DNA of 54,749 nt from DASRDB01 sp035652815 (GCA_035652815.1 DASRDB010000013.1:1-54749); one strand, 5' to 3'. Positions 1 through 8,983 are shown, counted from the first letter of the stretch. Made by a program: numbers and translations. Notes: a model not told the origin generated them from the sequence alone.

Positions 1-1118
1 TCGCGAGTGCGGACGAAGCCGAACAACGCTTCGGCGTAGTCGATATGCCTGGGACTATGTAGAGCAGGGTCGACCAGATCAAATGGTGAATGCTCGTAGG
101 GCAGGCGGAACATTTGCGCCCGACCGATAAACGTCAGTTTCCCGTTTTCACGCAGGAAGAAAATTGGGTCACCAGGAACTGCCGGTGCTTTCCCAAGCAT
201 TCCGTCGCGCTCACGGTAATCAGAAGCTGGTTGATTGATTGGAAATGCATCTTCCTGCCACTGAGTTAGTTGATCATCATCGTGGAAGCGGTTGATGATA
301 TCATCCGCGACAGTTATTTCTTCAGCATTATCCTCGGGTAGTAAGAAGATAAATTCCTTCCTCTTGTGCGGCACGCTTCCTGTAATTACTAAGCGTCCCT
401 CGGTCATCCCACTACGTTTCTGGTAACTCAACTTTTGAACGAGAGGTGGCCTGTCAGCCGCACTCGTCCTGACTGGAAGCCTGACCCAAACAGGAGCATA
501 TTGGCGCGGCTGCCCTTGCCAACATGGTAACTGATTCGGTGGGGTACCGTTGTAAATAGGATTGCCAATTGTGGAGCGCCTCACACGCGCCATTGAACAT
601 ACTCTGATGGAGTATGTATCGCCGCGGCGCACGAGGAACCCTGTTTCGATGTGATTAACCATCCTATCACGATAGTATTCTCCAATTGCAGTATTGTCCA
701 CCGTGCGGAAGAATAACTGTTTCTCGCTGACCCACTGCATCTTGCTATAGCTGGCGATTTCGAGTACAGAGCGCAGCATGCCGCGCAGGCTGCTGCCGGG
801 AATTACCGGACTGGTTTCATCGCCGGTATGGAAGAAGGCGGGATTGTCCTTTACTTCCTTCTCCTCCTGGCGCGGCAAATCTGTTGCTGCGATAGGGCCG
901 CGAATGTAGAGGGGCGAGACCGTCGTCAGCGTCACATCGAAGTAGCCGCTGTGGCAGTCGGGTTCGGGGTCGTACCTGTCATGATCCGGCAATTCGCTCG
1001 CATCGGGAACGTCAGGAATGATCTTCTCCGGCAGCGGCACAAAATTATAAGGCGCACTGGCGATTCGATCCCGTCTGGTGGGGTTTTGGTGTTCGGGCCA
1101 GGGCTTGAAAATGGTCAT
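1..1118 (-). CDS. TIGR03986-type CRISPR RAMP protein (partial)
   Basis: This is a Cas7-type RAMP subunit of a type III effector complex. The gene starts at 1118 and runs off the left edge, so about 372 residues are visible and the C-terminus is missing. The N-terminus carries the segment APYNFVPLPE, which I recognise from the TIGR03986 RAMP family, followed by a first RAMP strand (TVSPLYIRGP) and the loop VIPGSSLRGMLRSVLE, typical of Cas7-like proteins that bind crRNA. A long insert follows, in line with the Cas7-insertion subunit of III-D complexes. Its ATG overlaps the TGA of the csx19 gene (ATGA), so the two are translationally coupled. The family call is from memory of motifs; RAMP membership is secure. 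Confidence 0.85.
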   Translation of the reverse strand, partial: MTIFKPWPEHQNPTRRDRIASAPYNFVPLPEKIIPDVPDASELPDHDRYDPEPDCHSGYFDVTLTTVSPLYIRGPIAATDLPRQEEKEVKDNPAFFHTGDETSPVIPGSSLRGMLRSVLEIASYSKMQWVSEKQLFFRTVDNTAIGEYYRDRMVNHIETGFLVRRGDTYSIRVCSMARVRRSTIGNPIYNGTPPNQLPCWQGQPRQYAPVWVRLPVRTSAADRPPLVQKLSYQKRSGMTEGRLVITGSVPHKRKEFIFLLPEDNAEEITVADDIINRFHDDDQLTQWQEDAFPINQPASDYRERDGMLGKAPAVPGDPIFFLRENGKLTFIGRAQMFRLPYEHSPFDLVDPALHSPRHIDYAEALFGFVRTR

Positions 1119-1741
1119 ACGTTGCTCTCCTTCAGTGCTAGCAGGTCAACAAGTCGGCTGGTATGTACACGCGTGAAACCATGTTTATCTTCCTGCCAGT
1201 AGTGGTGAACCTTGAGACGCAAGGGATGCCATCGCTCGTCGCCACCGCCCGGCAAGCTTAGTTCGAGAGGGACAGAGTGAAAGAGTCCCTGTGCTCCCTC
1301 ACTCATCAGGGTGAAGCCATGCTTGAGAGGGTTTGCCTTTGTACCCAGTAAGACCTGCTGCTCTTCAAAACCACTGTTCCAGCCGATGGTAGCGTCCGCC
1401 AGTTGTTTCTCAGCGATCAGCCGGGCAGCCCACTCGCCGTCCTCGTCGCGCCAGACGAGTAGCTCGCCGACAGGTGCGAAGACGCGAGCCGTCAGAAGCG
1501 TCTCTACCCGCAAAGGTGGCGAGTGTTGCGGCGCTACGTCGTGTGAGGTAATCAACTCCTCATCGTCGAATCGGCCCCATATCACGCCATCACTGGCATG
1601 GGCGAGCAGGTAGGTCAGTTTCAGGTCATAGGCGCGCATCTGGCTGGACAGCCATTTGATCGCATCGTCTGCAAAGCCGTTCATCTCCACAGCCGTGTAT
1701 ATTTTGCATGTTGCCGTCGTGTCGATCTTTTTCCGCATCAT
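1115..1741 (-). CDS. csx19: Csx19 (TIGR03984) CRISPR-associated protein
   Basis: A 208-residue protein matching the TIGR03984/Csx19 family, a marker of subtype III-D loci. It is a subunit of the III-D effector complex; its exact role is not clear to me. Visible features are the N-terminal KIYTAVEMNGFADDAIKWL segment, the central YLLAHASDGVIWGRFDD stretch and a C-terminal RLKVHHYW segment before RVHTSRLVDLLAL. It has no RAMP glycine-rich loop and no catalytic motif. It overlaps the double-Cas7 gene by ATGA at 1738-1741 and the downstream RAMP gene by ATGA at 1115-1118, so it sits inside a tightly coupled operon. Two ATG codons stand in tandem at the start and either could be used. Confidence 0.8.
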   Translation of the reverse strand: MMRKKIDTTATCKIYTAVEMNGFADDAIKWLSSQMRAYDLKLTYLLAHASDGVIWGRFDDEELITSHDVAPQHSPPLRVETLLTARVFAPVGELLVWRDEDGEWAARLIAEKQLADATIGWNSGFEEQQVLLGTKANPLKHGFTLMSEGAQGLFHSVPLELSLPGGGDERWHPLRLKVHHYWQEDKHGFTRVHTSRLVDLLALKESNV

Positions 1742-3285
1742 GGTTTGCTCCCGACTAGATGTGTATGTAGTTCCATGACGTACTGTTCCAGTTCCCCAGG
1801 ATTCCCTTGCTCCACCTTCAGGCCATTTACTCCATTTGCGATTAGCGCCCAGCTCCGCTCCTGCCCGTTCTGGTACACCAGCTCGCAGCTTTTGCCGCGC
1901 AGACGACCACGACCAACAGCAATCTCACCCCCAAGCGGCAGATCACCTGTCCAGAGGTCTTTCAAGAGCAGAAGCAGCAGGCCAATCTCATATGCTCGCG
2001 GGTTTTCAAGTTGCAGTTCCATCATGACCACCGATTGCGCCCCGCCGAGCAGAGGCTGCTCGTTGAACAGGGCCCCGTCGCGCGTGCCGCCGGTAAAGCG
2101 ATCGATGCTCACCCGGTTTTGTACAAGCATGCTTCCGACATCGCTCACGCTCACCACCTGCTCGTAGACGTGCACGCGGCTGCCAGCAGGCTTTTTATCG
2201 ATCTCCATATCGGCTCCGAACATGCCGTCAATCAATTCGCGAGCTTTCTTTTCACCTGCGTCGGTGGGCGGCACAAGCAGGCGAGCTATCTTGAATGCCC
2301 TGGCGCGCAACGCACCGGCGAGGCTGGTGCCGGGTAAGACGGGACGGCGTTCGCGTTTGTCGACTAGGGATGACGCCGGTCGCCAGGAATGCAGATGCAT
2401 GGTATCAGGTCGCACAATTTCGGCATCGTTCGCGTTCGCCTGTTCGATGTCCGGCCCACTGCCGGAGCGAATGAGCAGCGAGCCATCCAGAGAGAATTTG
2501 GCTTCGAGGTGGAATGAGCGCCGCCGATCAGTTATCAATTCGCCAACACCGAACGCCTGCGCAATATCTGTAACGGTGGGGACATGTAACGCCTGAGCGC
2601 CATTCTCAATCCAGTCAAGCAACTGCGGGATTTTTGTCAGGTCGTATTCTTTGATGCGCCATTCTGCTACGCTCACCTGCCCATAGCCGCGCCGCTTGCG
2701 TGCGCCGATGGTGATGCTGCCATCCTTGAAACCGGTGAGCGCCGTAGCCAGCGCCCGCTTCAGCTCGGACGCAGTATCGCGCTCGCGCACAATCAGTTCG
2801 AAACGTAGAGGAAATATTGTACCTGCCTCCCACATTTCAATACTGAACAAGGCATCCTCGGCGCTGGTGCGGCTCTTTCCCGCGAGGCGCACGCCATCGC
2901 GCAACTCAATGGCGGCATCCTTTCCGCGCGCGTCCTCGACAATCAGCGGACTCTGTTCACCATATTTATAGCCCTTGTTGCTGCCGAAAAGAAGAATACT
3001 GGCCGATGCGGGCGATTTTGCACTGGTATCTCCCGGTATACCGATTTTCGCGCGAAAGCCGTGTTCGCGCTCCCGCAAATAGCCGCGTAAGGCACCGGCG
3101 ATTGAGGCGCCAGTCAGCAGGGGAGTCTTGCCGTCCAGCGGATCGGTCAGCAGGGGCATATCGACCAGGTCATCACCGTCGCCATTGCCGAGGTGGGCGG
3201 GAGTTTTCAGGACGAGATCGCCCTCGACTACGATGCGCCCCACGATTTTGCGCGAGACATCGCCGGACCACGAAGCTCTGAGCAT
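1738..3285 (-). CDS. Double Cas7 (Csm3-like) RAMP protein
   Basis: A 515-residue protein made of two consecutive RAMP/Cas7 domains. The first (about 15-220) has KTPAHLGNGDGDDLVDMPLL followed by LLTGASIAGALRGYLRERE and the loop TIGARKRRGYGQV. The second (about 250-490) has RPDTMHLHSWR, VLPGTSLAGALRARAFK, a Cys-free LIDGMFGADM segment and the loop GGEIAVGRGRLRG. Each acidic stretch before the PGTS/TGAS helix could hold the aspartate that cuts target RNA in Csm3-type subunits; which residue does so is inferred. In III-D2 complexes a Cas7-2x subunit fills two backbone positions, and this gene fits that role. An AGGAGA ribosome site precedes the ATG, and the csx10 stop lies two bases upstream. Confidence 0.88.
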   Translation of the reverse strand: MLRASWSGDVSRKIVGRIVVEGDLVLKTPAHLGNGDGDDLVDMPLLTDPLDGKTPLLTGASIAGALRGYLREREHGFRAKIGIPGDTSAKSPASASILLFGSNKGYKYGEQSPLIVEDARGKDAAIELRDGVRLAGKSRTSAEDALFSIEMWEAGTIFPLRFELIVRERDTASELKRALATALTGFKDGSITIGARKRRGYGQVSVAEWRIKEYDLTKIPQLLDWIENGAQALHVPTVTDIAQAFGVGELITDRRRSFHLEAKFSLDGSLLIRSGSGPDIEQANANDAEIVRPDTMHLHSWRPASSLVDKRERRPVLPGTSLAGALRARAFKIARLLVPPTDAGEKKARELIDGMFGADMEIDKKPAGSRVHVYEQVVSVSDVGSMLVQNRVSIDRFTGGTRDGALFNEQPLLGGAQSVVMMELQLENPRAYEIGLLLLLLKDLWTGDLPLGGEIAVGRGRLRGKSCELVYQNGQERSWALIANGVNGLKVEQGNPGELEQYVMELHTHLVGSKP

Positions 3286-3287
3286 GG

Positions 3288-4952
3288 CTAGTTCTCCTTT
3301 CGCTGTTGTTTGGCCGCGTGGGCCAGCAGAAGATCTATGAGCCGCAGGACGTATTCCAGGCGCAGGCCGTTGTTTATCTCTGCATTCACGTCGCCTATTC
3401 TGATCTCAATGCTGCTTATACGCAGCAAATTTTTCCATTCAGTGTCGTCCATCGTCCACACGCCCTCACTATCACACGTGAGCCGACGTTCCAGCCAGCG
3501 GAGCAGGGGGACGCCATCGATGGTGCAGTGTTCAAACTGGCGGCGGGAAATGCTTCTGGCTTGAAGGTCCTTGATAAACTGATATATCTTTCTGACATCT
3601 GGCTTCTCGCGGCGGACCTCCTCAAGCACAACGCTGCGCAGGCGCGAAATCTGCGCGTTCGATGGCGGATTCACGATCTTTATCTCATTGGCCCTTACCA
3701 GCAGCGCCTCGTCCAGGCGCTGCCTGAGCATGCGATCGACCATCAGTTTTGCCAGTGTGCGTACCTCCTGGCCCCTCTCGTCTTTTTCGCGGAGGGTAAA
3801 GTCAGCCAGGCCAGGACTCTTTTCCGTATTGTCCACCGCCAGCTTTTCCACACGTTGCTGGTTGAAGGCAATGCGGCCAAATCCTTCGGCCCGGCGCTCG
3901 CCAATGCCGCGTATCTCCAGTTTATCCAGCAGCGTGGGATCACAGTCTTCAGGGGTTTGAAAGACCAGCACGCTGCCCATGCATACCGCAAGCGCCTGTG
4001 GCAGCGGCAGGCCCCAGGTACGGTTGAAACCGCCGATTACCTCGGTCTTGAGAAAGGCATCTTCGAGTACCAGATCCACCTGCAAATGCCTGCTCAACAC
4101 CCTGCACAAAAGGTCAGGATCAACGGCAAACTGGCCTTTCTCGTCGCGCAGCAGGACATCACTATGCAGCGTGACAATCAATTTGCCCTCCGGCGGCTCC
4201 TCCTCGTCCTCCATGTTGCGCCGACGCGCAGCACCGCCGGGCAGGTAGCTCAGCTCGGCCCGCCCGTAGCCGCCACTGCGCGAACCGCCGAGCGTCACCT
4301 GTCCTCCAATGAGGGACCGCAAAATCGGTTCGTCGGCATCATTGTCGCAGATGATGGCCGCCTGGAATGTCTGCCCGGCGGCCAGCGCATCGTAGCGATA
4401 CACAGCGCCGGGGATTTCGTCCTTCTCCAGCAGTTTGACAGGATTCCCACCTGGCTGAGCATCACTCGCAGGGACAAGCTCCGGCATAGCACGACCAAAG
4501 CGTGCGGTGCGCTGGGTATGGACGGCGATATTACGCGCCGGGCGAATTAAGCGCACAGAGTTGCCAGTCTGCGTGTAGAATGGTGCCGAAACGGATTGCC
4601 ATTGCCGCTCGTCATCCTGTGCCTCGACAGCAAGATCGAAGAGGGCGAAGTCGAAAATAGTGTCTTCCTCACGCTTGACTTGCTGCCAGGAGGCGGGTAC
4701 GGGCAGGCCAGGACGCTCGTAAGCATCCAGGGGATAGCCATTGAGATAGCGCGTGGTGCCATTGAGGAAAAGACGCCCCAGTGTTTCAGCACTCGTATCA
4801 GCCGACTCCGATCTGAGATACTTATTGATCAAAACGCCGCGCAACACGCTGCCCGGCAGGTAATCGAATGACACCCCGCTGTTGGGGTCGCCTTGCAGAG
4901 AAGTGACCAGCGTCGGCTCCAACAAGCGAATACTATAATGAATAACTTTCAT
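3288..4952 (-). CDS. csx10: Csx10 (Cas5-like) with helical Cas11-like C-terminus
   Basis: A 554-residue Csx10-family RAMP protein, the Cas5 subunit that caps the crRNA 5' handle in III-D complexes. The N-terminal half shows YSIRLLEPTLVTS, FDYLPGSVLRGVLI and the glycine loop TLGGSRSGGYGRA; a second ferredoxin-like half has SDVLLRDEKGQFAV and GIGERRAEGFGRIAF. From about residue 390 onward the sequence is helical and charged (LAKLMVDRMLRQRLDEALL and later a LLRWLERRL segment), which could be a fused Cas11 small subunit; that is inference. The start at 4952 is chosen because an AGGAGGG site lies six bases before it. A longer reading to 5021 adds 23 residues without family character. It overlaps the preceding Cas7 gene by 20 bases. 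Confidence 0.85.
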   Translation of the reverse strand: MKVIHYSIRLLEPTLVTSLQGDPNSGVSFDYLPGSVLRGVLINKYLRSESADTSAETLGRLFLNGTTRYLNGYPLDAYERPGLPVPASWQQVKREEDTIFDFALFDLAVEAQDDERQWQSVSAPFYTQTGNSVRLIRPARNIAVHTQRTARFGRAMPELVPASDAQPGGNPVKLLEKDEIPGAVYRYDALAAGQTFQAAIICDNDADEPILRSLIGGQVTLGGSRSGGYGRAELSYLPGGAARRRNMEDEEEPPEGKLIVTLHSDVLLRDEKGQFAVDPDLLCRVLSRHLQVDLVLEDAFLKTEVIGGFNRTWGLPLPQALAVCMGSVLVFQTPEDCDPTLLDKLEIRGIGERRAEGFGRIAFNQQRVEKLAVDNTEKSPGLADFTLREKDERGQEVRTLAKLMVDRMLRQRLDEALLVRANEIKIVNPPSNAQISRLRSVVLEEVRREKPDVRKIYQFIKDLQARSISRRQFEHCTIDGVPLLRWLERRLTCDSEGVWTMDDTEWKNLLRISSIEIRIGDVNAEINNGLRLEYVLRLIDLLLAHAAKQQRKEN

Positions 4953-5637
4953 CCCTGCCCTCCTGCACACGTTGCCTGAAGTGTTCGAAGTACTGCCCGG
5001 TGATATCGTGCCCCTGCTCATCTAGCAAGCGCAGGCACAACCGGCCCCGTCCGCGATTGCGACCTATGCCGCCGCGCCGCACGCTCAGCGTGCAGGCTGC
5101 CAGCAAGGCCAGGTCGTCTGTTCCCGGGTCGCTGGCGAAATCGAGCCAGGCGTGGAAGCTGGTCTGGCGCAGCACGACGCGCATCGAACGCAAACTCCCC
5201 TTCTCCGGTGCGGCGCTTGTTTCGTCGATGGCGGTCTGGCGGCGAATCGCGGTTAATGACTCAAGCATAGCGGCTGGCCTGAGCTGCTCGCGCTCTATCC
5301 CATAGCGTACGGCCTCGCGCAACTGTTCAGATAAGAGCGCCGGGCCAACGTGCAGCAGGGCCGCGCTCTCCACATCGCTACCGGGCCGACCAAAGAGCCG
5401 CCCGGCTGATTCCTCAAGCGCAGAGATTACGGGCGCGGACAAACCAGCCGCCTGCAGGGCAAATAACAGGTTGGCGCATTCTTCTACCAGCAGACCTTTC
5501 AGCGTGCGTCCGCGCACGAACGGCAGCCCTGTTGCCGTGTCGTATTCTACCTCCTCGTCCACCAGCCCCGCCACACCTTCACCACGCCCGAACGTGGCAT
5601 CGCTTTCAAGACGCAGGCTCATTTGCAGGCGTTGCAT
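4933..5637 (-). CDS. Single-domain Cas7 (Csm3-like) RAMP protein
   Basis: A 234-residue RAMP protein, the usual size for one Cas7/Csm3 backbone subunit. It shows MSLRLESDATFGRGEG at the start, EVEYDTATGLPFVRGRTLKG with a candidate catalytic aspartate in EYD, GRLFGRPGS (the LFG motif), and the glycine-rich loop RRGGIGRNRGRGRL near residue 190. The complex therefore has at least four Cas7 domains counting the double and the TIGR03986 protein. The gene starts inside the 3' end of cas10 (32-base overlap) behind a GGAAGGAGAG ribosome site, and its own end overlaps csx10 by 20 bases. In III-D2 relatives a Cas7 is fused to Cas5 and Cas11; here the Cas7 is still separate but overlapping. Confidence 0.87.
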   Translation of the reverse strand: MQRLQMSLRLESDATFGRGEGVAGLVDEEVEYDTATGLPFVRGRTLKGLLVEECANLLFALQAAGLSAPVISALEESAGRLFGRPGSDVESAALLHVGPALLSEQLREAVRYGIEREQLRPAAMLESLTAIRRQTAIDETSAAPEKGSLRSMRVVLRQTSFHAWLDFASDPGTDDLALLAACTLSVRRGGIGRNRGRGRLCLRLLDEQGHDITGQYFEHFRQRVQEGRDESYSL

Positions 5638-7306
5638 CAGCCTCTCCTTCCAGTGGTATGAACCAGTCTACTAACTCGATGGCATCGAAGTAGCCGCAGT
5701 AGGAACCCTGCCAGCCGCTTAACGGCCACTCATCCATACCAGGCAATACCGGTGGCAAAGACTGTCCGTTATTGAACGTCGCGATGAAATGCTTCACCGC
5801 ATCAGTCCCCTCACGCAGGGAATCGCGCAACGCCTTGATCTTGTTACGCCGTCCTACCCATTTCTCCCCCTGGAAAGCGTCGATCCCTGCTGCAACCACC
5901 GACCATGCACGTTGTGAGTGCTTCGGGTTGGCCTTCAGGGTGACAGGGCGCAACGCCAGGTCGCCCGCCCTCACCTTATATTCGCGGTTGCGAATCTCCT
6001 TAATTGAACCACCCAGACCGCTCAAGGCGAAATGCCAGTCGAGACAGGAGCCAGCAATCCTCTCGTCTTTGCAATAGGCTTTGGCCGCTTTGCTCAACTC
6101 CTCGGCCAGTTCATAGGCGCGGGCAAAGGGGTAATGGCTCTTGACGATGGCAACTCCGGCGCAGGCCGTCAGGCCACTGCCATCTTCCCCCAGCTTTGCG
6201 GCAGCAGTACGGTTCTCAAACTCCTGCAAGTACATTGTAGCCAGCGACAGACCCAGGCGCCCATCGCAGACAAAGGTCACATCATCACCACCGAAGACGA
6301 TAGGCCGGAAGGGAAGATAGTAGCCGTCCTTTTCGCTCTTCACCAGGTCGATCTGGATCAACAGTTCCTTGTTTGGCTTATGAATAATGGATGTGCCACC
6401 GCCTTCAGCTATAGCCGTCTCGAGGCTGTCGAGTACCGTTTTGAGGGCCTGCTGCGCGGCCTGCGCCAGGTTGAGCGAGAAACGTCTCAAGGCCAGCACA
6501 AGATCGCGGTTCTGCTCTTTCTTTCTATGCCGGTTGCAGATCTCATGAATGCGCTGGCCCACACCGTTGCCATCCGCATGTACAATGGCAATATGGCTGT
6601 ATTCGCCCGGCGTAGCCCCCATATCGTCGAAATCGGCGGGGTACCGGTATCCTTCTGGTCGCCCGATTACCTGTTGCAACCGGTCGTCGGCCAGACTTGT
6701 GCCACTTTCCTGCGGCCAGGCAACAGCCACCTTCGCCAGAATCTCATCGGAAGCCAGATAATGGGGTTCGCCTCCGATACCCGGAACCAGGTCGGTGGCC
6801 GGTAAGCCGGTCGACCTGCAAGCCGCCGTCACGCTCAGTCCGAGCAGAGGAGCCGAGCGGGCATGCGTTCTCTTCTGCACATCCAGCAGGTGAAAGACCG
6901 CATTGCGCTTATCACGAAGCGCCTCCTCGTACCAGTTCATCTGCAGCCCGGCAATCGCCAGTTGGAGACCTGGAGCCTCCAGCAAAACGTGCTGCGATAG
7001 CCTGGTAGTAAACTGCCTCGCAAGTTCCTTTGCCCTTTCATCATCACCGCCGAACAACACGACGAAATTGCCCCCACCTGCATACAACACCTCGGCATCC
7101 AGATTACCATGCTCGATCCAGACACCGTCTATCAGCGTATTGCCGGGTCCAATATTATTCCTGGGCGCGACCTGTCGCACCGCGCCGAACGCCCAGTCCC
7201 CGGTCGCGGCGCCGACAAGATAGGATGCGCCAACGTTCTCGCGCAGGCGGTTACTGCCGAAAATATATGGCTGTATCTGCATCGTATCCACAACGACGAG
7301 CCACAT
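5606..7306 (-). CDS. cas10: Cas10 without HD domain, GGDD cyclase intact
   Basis: The large subunit of the type III effector (566 residues). It senses target RNA and makes cyclic oligoadenylates. The N-terminus begins directly with the first palm domain (VVVDTMQIQPYIFGSNRLRE), so there is no HD nuclease and DNA cleavage by that route is not expected. Residues 74-86 (VLYAGGGNFVVLF) are the degenerate first palm. The second palm has IVHADGNGVG at 241-250 and RPIVFGGDDVTFV around 334-346; GGDD at 339-342 is the cyclase motif and is intact. The chosen ATG at 7306 follows AAGGAGGG by six bases; an in-frame TTG two codons upstream overlaps the stop of the CARF gene. The CARF partner directly upstream fits a signalling pair. 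Confidence 0.93.
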   Translation of the reverse strand: MWLVVVDTMQIQPYIFGSNRLRENVGASYLVGAATGDWAFGAVRQVAPRNNIGPGNTLIDGVWIEHGNLDAEVLYAGGGNFVVLFGGDDERAKELARQFTTRLSQHVLLEAPGLQLAIAGLQMNWYEEALRDKRNAVFHLLDVQKRTHARSAPLLGLSVTAACRSTGLPATDLVPGIGGEPHYLASDEILAKVAVAWPQESGTSLADDRLQQVIGRPEGYRYPADFDDMGATPGEYSHIAIVHADGNGVGQRIHEICNRHRKKEQNRDLVLALRRFSLNLAQAAQQALKTVLDSLETAIAEGGGTSIIHKPNKELLIQIDLVKSEKDGYYLPFRPIVFGGDDVTFVCDGRLGLSLATMYLQEFENRTAAAKLGEDGSGLTACAGVAIVKSHYPFARAYELAEELSKAAKAYCKDERIAGSCLDWHFALSGLGGSIKEIRNREYKVRAGDLALRPVTLKANPKHSQRAWSVVAAGIDAFQGEKWVGRRNKIKALRDSLREGTDAVKHFIATFNNGQSLPPVLPGMDEWPLSGWQGSYCGYFDAIELVDWFIPLEGEADATPANEPAS

Positions 7307-7308
7307 GT

Positions 7309-8664
7309 TCAACCCTCCTTACTCTGCTGGCGGACCCAATCCGCAATAGAGCCGGTGAGGTTCGCGAGACACTCACGACCGAAAACTCGTATGCGACCCT
7401 CCGGGTTGATATCGCGGCGCATCTCTTCCTGCAATTTGTCGGCCTCTTGCTGCCCCATCGCGCATACCAGAGCAACACAGGCCTCGTCGCCGCCCATCTG
7501 CCGCGCCCGTACGTATGCCTCGAACAGTTTTTGCTTCACAAGTTCTCTGCCCCCTCTCTTTCTGGCGCTCTCGGTAGTGCATGAAAAGGCAAATAGCTGG
7601 TAGCCGCGCATCGCGACAACATCAAACTGGAATTCTGTGCCCTCTGCCTTGAGTTTGAGATCCATACAGCATTCTCTGAGATGCAACTCCCGGGCGCAAT
7701 CTTGCAGCGCAGAGAGTACAGCAGACTCCAGCCAGGTTCCACTCAACCACCGGCAGAAAGCTTCTTCATCCCTGAAGTGATTTGCTCCTGTCCCTGCTGT
7801 CAGGTTGAGTTTCGCGGCGTCGCCCTGCGCAAGCTCATTACTCATGGTTGTCCTGAAAGCGGGCAGATTGGGCCAGGATATCTCCATATTCCGCAACTTT
7901 GTCTTGCTTTTCCACTGAGCATCAAATCCTGCCTGTTTTACCTCAACCTGTTCCACTAACTCGTTCCCTGCCTGGAACACCCAGAAAGGAGGGTCAATAG
8001 GACGTGGTTCCCTGGCGCTGCGGAAGAGGCTCTCATGAAGCCAATCAGTCCATATCTCGGCATCAGTCTCACTACTATGAATGGAGACCAGGGCTGCCGC
8101 GCTCTTCGGCAGCACAGGTGCCGCAACAGGCGAACCTTTTCTTAGCTCCCAGCCATGCAAGGTGAGCAGGTCACGGATGTCGATTTCAACAGCCAGGCTG
8201 ACGGGGATAGCGGGCCAGCCATCGACCTGCTCAAAGCGCATTTGCAGCGTGCGCGCATCAAGATAGCTGAAAACGGCCTTCCTCTCGTGCCGGTTGGCCC
8301 ATTGCTTCAGTGTGCGGTAAGCATGCACCGCCATCACTTTGGTGCCGCCTGTATAGTTGAGACCCACGCGAGCTGGATGCGCGGGGTTTGTTCTGGCATG
8401 GTCGCGTTCGTATTGCTCGATCGCCTCAGATACTTTTTCCTCAACTGAGACCGCGTCCGACTCTTTCACTTCTTTGAGACTAATATCGACATTCTGAAAC
8501 CACTTTCCCAATCTCTCAGCGAGAGGGAAACTGTCCCTGGAGTAAATGAGGGTAATCTTACCACCTGGCGCGGCAAGCAATTTGCCGGCCACCGCATCTG
8601 GCAGCGGGTTGGAGCCGACGAGCAGCAAAAGGTGGTCAACCTTGTATTCGCTAAGCTCGCTCAT
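7309..8664 (-). CDS. CARF effector with degenerate PD-(D/E)XK domain (Card1/Can2-like)
   Basis: A 451-residue ancillary type III effector, first gene of the operon. The N-terminal CARF domain (about 8-150) has LLLLVGSNPLPDAV and the ligand-binding motif LNYTGGTKVMAVHAY (TGGTK at 105-109), so it should bind cyclic oligoadenylate made by the neighbouring Cas10. The C-terminal part (about 300-440) aligns by eye with the DUF1887/Card1 nuclease: GTWLE supplies E313 and FDVVAMRG supplies D348. The segment that normally reads ECKT here reads SCTT (361-364), so the catalytic Glu and Lys are replaced by Ser and Thr. It may be an inactive nuclease, or may use other residues. A GAGG site precedes ATG 8664. 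Confidence 0.85.
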   Translation of the reverse strand: MSELSEYKVDHLLLLVGSNPLPDAVAGKLLAAPGGKITLIYSRDSFPLAERLGKWFQNVDISLKEVKESDAVSVEEKVSEAIEQYERDHARTNPAHPARVGLNYTGGTKVMAVHAYRTLKQWANRHERKAVFSYLDARTLQMRFEQVDGWPAIPVSLAVEIDIRDLLTLHGWELRKGSPVAAPVLPKSAAALVSIHSSETDAEIWTDWLHESLFRSAREPRPIDPPFWVFQAGNELVEQVEVKQAGFDAQWKSKTKLRNMEISWPNLPAFRTTMSNELAQGDAAKLNLTAGTGANHFRDEEAFCRWLSGTWLESAVLSALQDCARELHLRECCMDLKLKAEGTEFQFDVVAMRGYQLFAFSCTTESARKRGGRELVKQKLFEAYVRARQMGGDEACVALVCAMGQQEADKLQEEMRRDINPEGRIRVFGRECLANLTGSIADWVRQQSKEG

Positions 8665-8983
8665 TTTTGAACCTCAAGCATTTCTCTATGAAAAGGCAGT
8701 GCAGTGCTTCGGGGTAAGGAAAGGATTTTTGATGACTCCGCTTCCATGTGTTCTCTGCTTTCTCTTTCTATCACCCCAAGCCCATTTTTCAGAATGATTT
8801 GTACTAGCATCTGGTATCTATAATGAGATTTCTAGTGCGGCTATTCTACCTGAAAATACTGCCCAGATCAAGAGAGAAAAGGCTGAATATTGTTCATGCT
8901 TAAGGTAAAGAAGATTGTCCTCGCCCAGCGACTGCTTGACCACTTCGCTGTCGTGCTAGTGTTAGTACTCGTATGACCAAGGC
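8665..8983. other. Intergenic region upstream of CRISPR operon
   Basis: This 319-base gap holds the operon promoter (given separately) and a leader of roughly 170 bases before the CARF gene. I see no open frame with a ribosome site, no CRISPR repeat and no strong terminator for the esterase side. Confidence 0.5.
8843..8871 (-). promoter_or_regulatory. Sigma70-like promoter of the CRISPR effector operon
   Basis: On the minus strand TTGATC (8871-8866) and TAGAAT (8848-8843) are separated by exactly 17 bases. It is the best promoter-like pair in the gap and points into the CARF-cas10-RAMP operon. The match is by eye. Confidence 0.55.

Noticed and set aside
3306..4550. Long plus-strand frame antisense to csx10
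   Set aside because: It is a shadow of the csx10 frame; csx10 has clear RAMP motifs and an operon context.
7024..7045. GGDD string at Cas10 residues 87-90
   Set aside because: It follows the degenerate first palm strand (GGGNF) and is a chance match; the cyclase GGDD is at 339-342 after RPIVF.
1..8983. A CRISPR array or cas6/cas1/cas2 near the effector operon
   Set aside because: No regularly spaced direct repeats are seen and no gene with adaptation or Cas6 motifs lies in the window.
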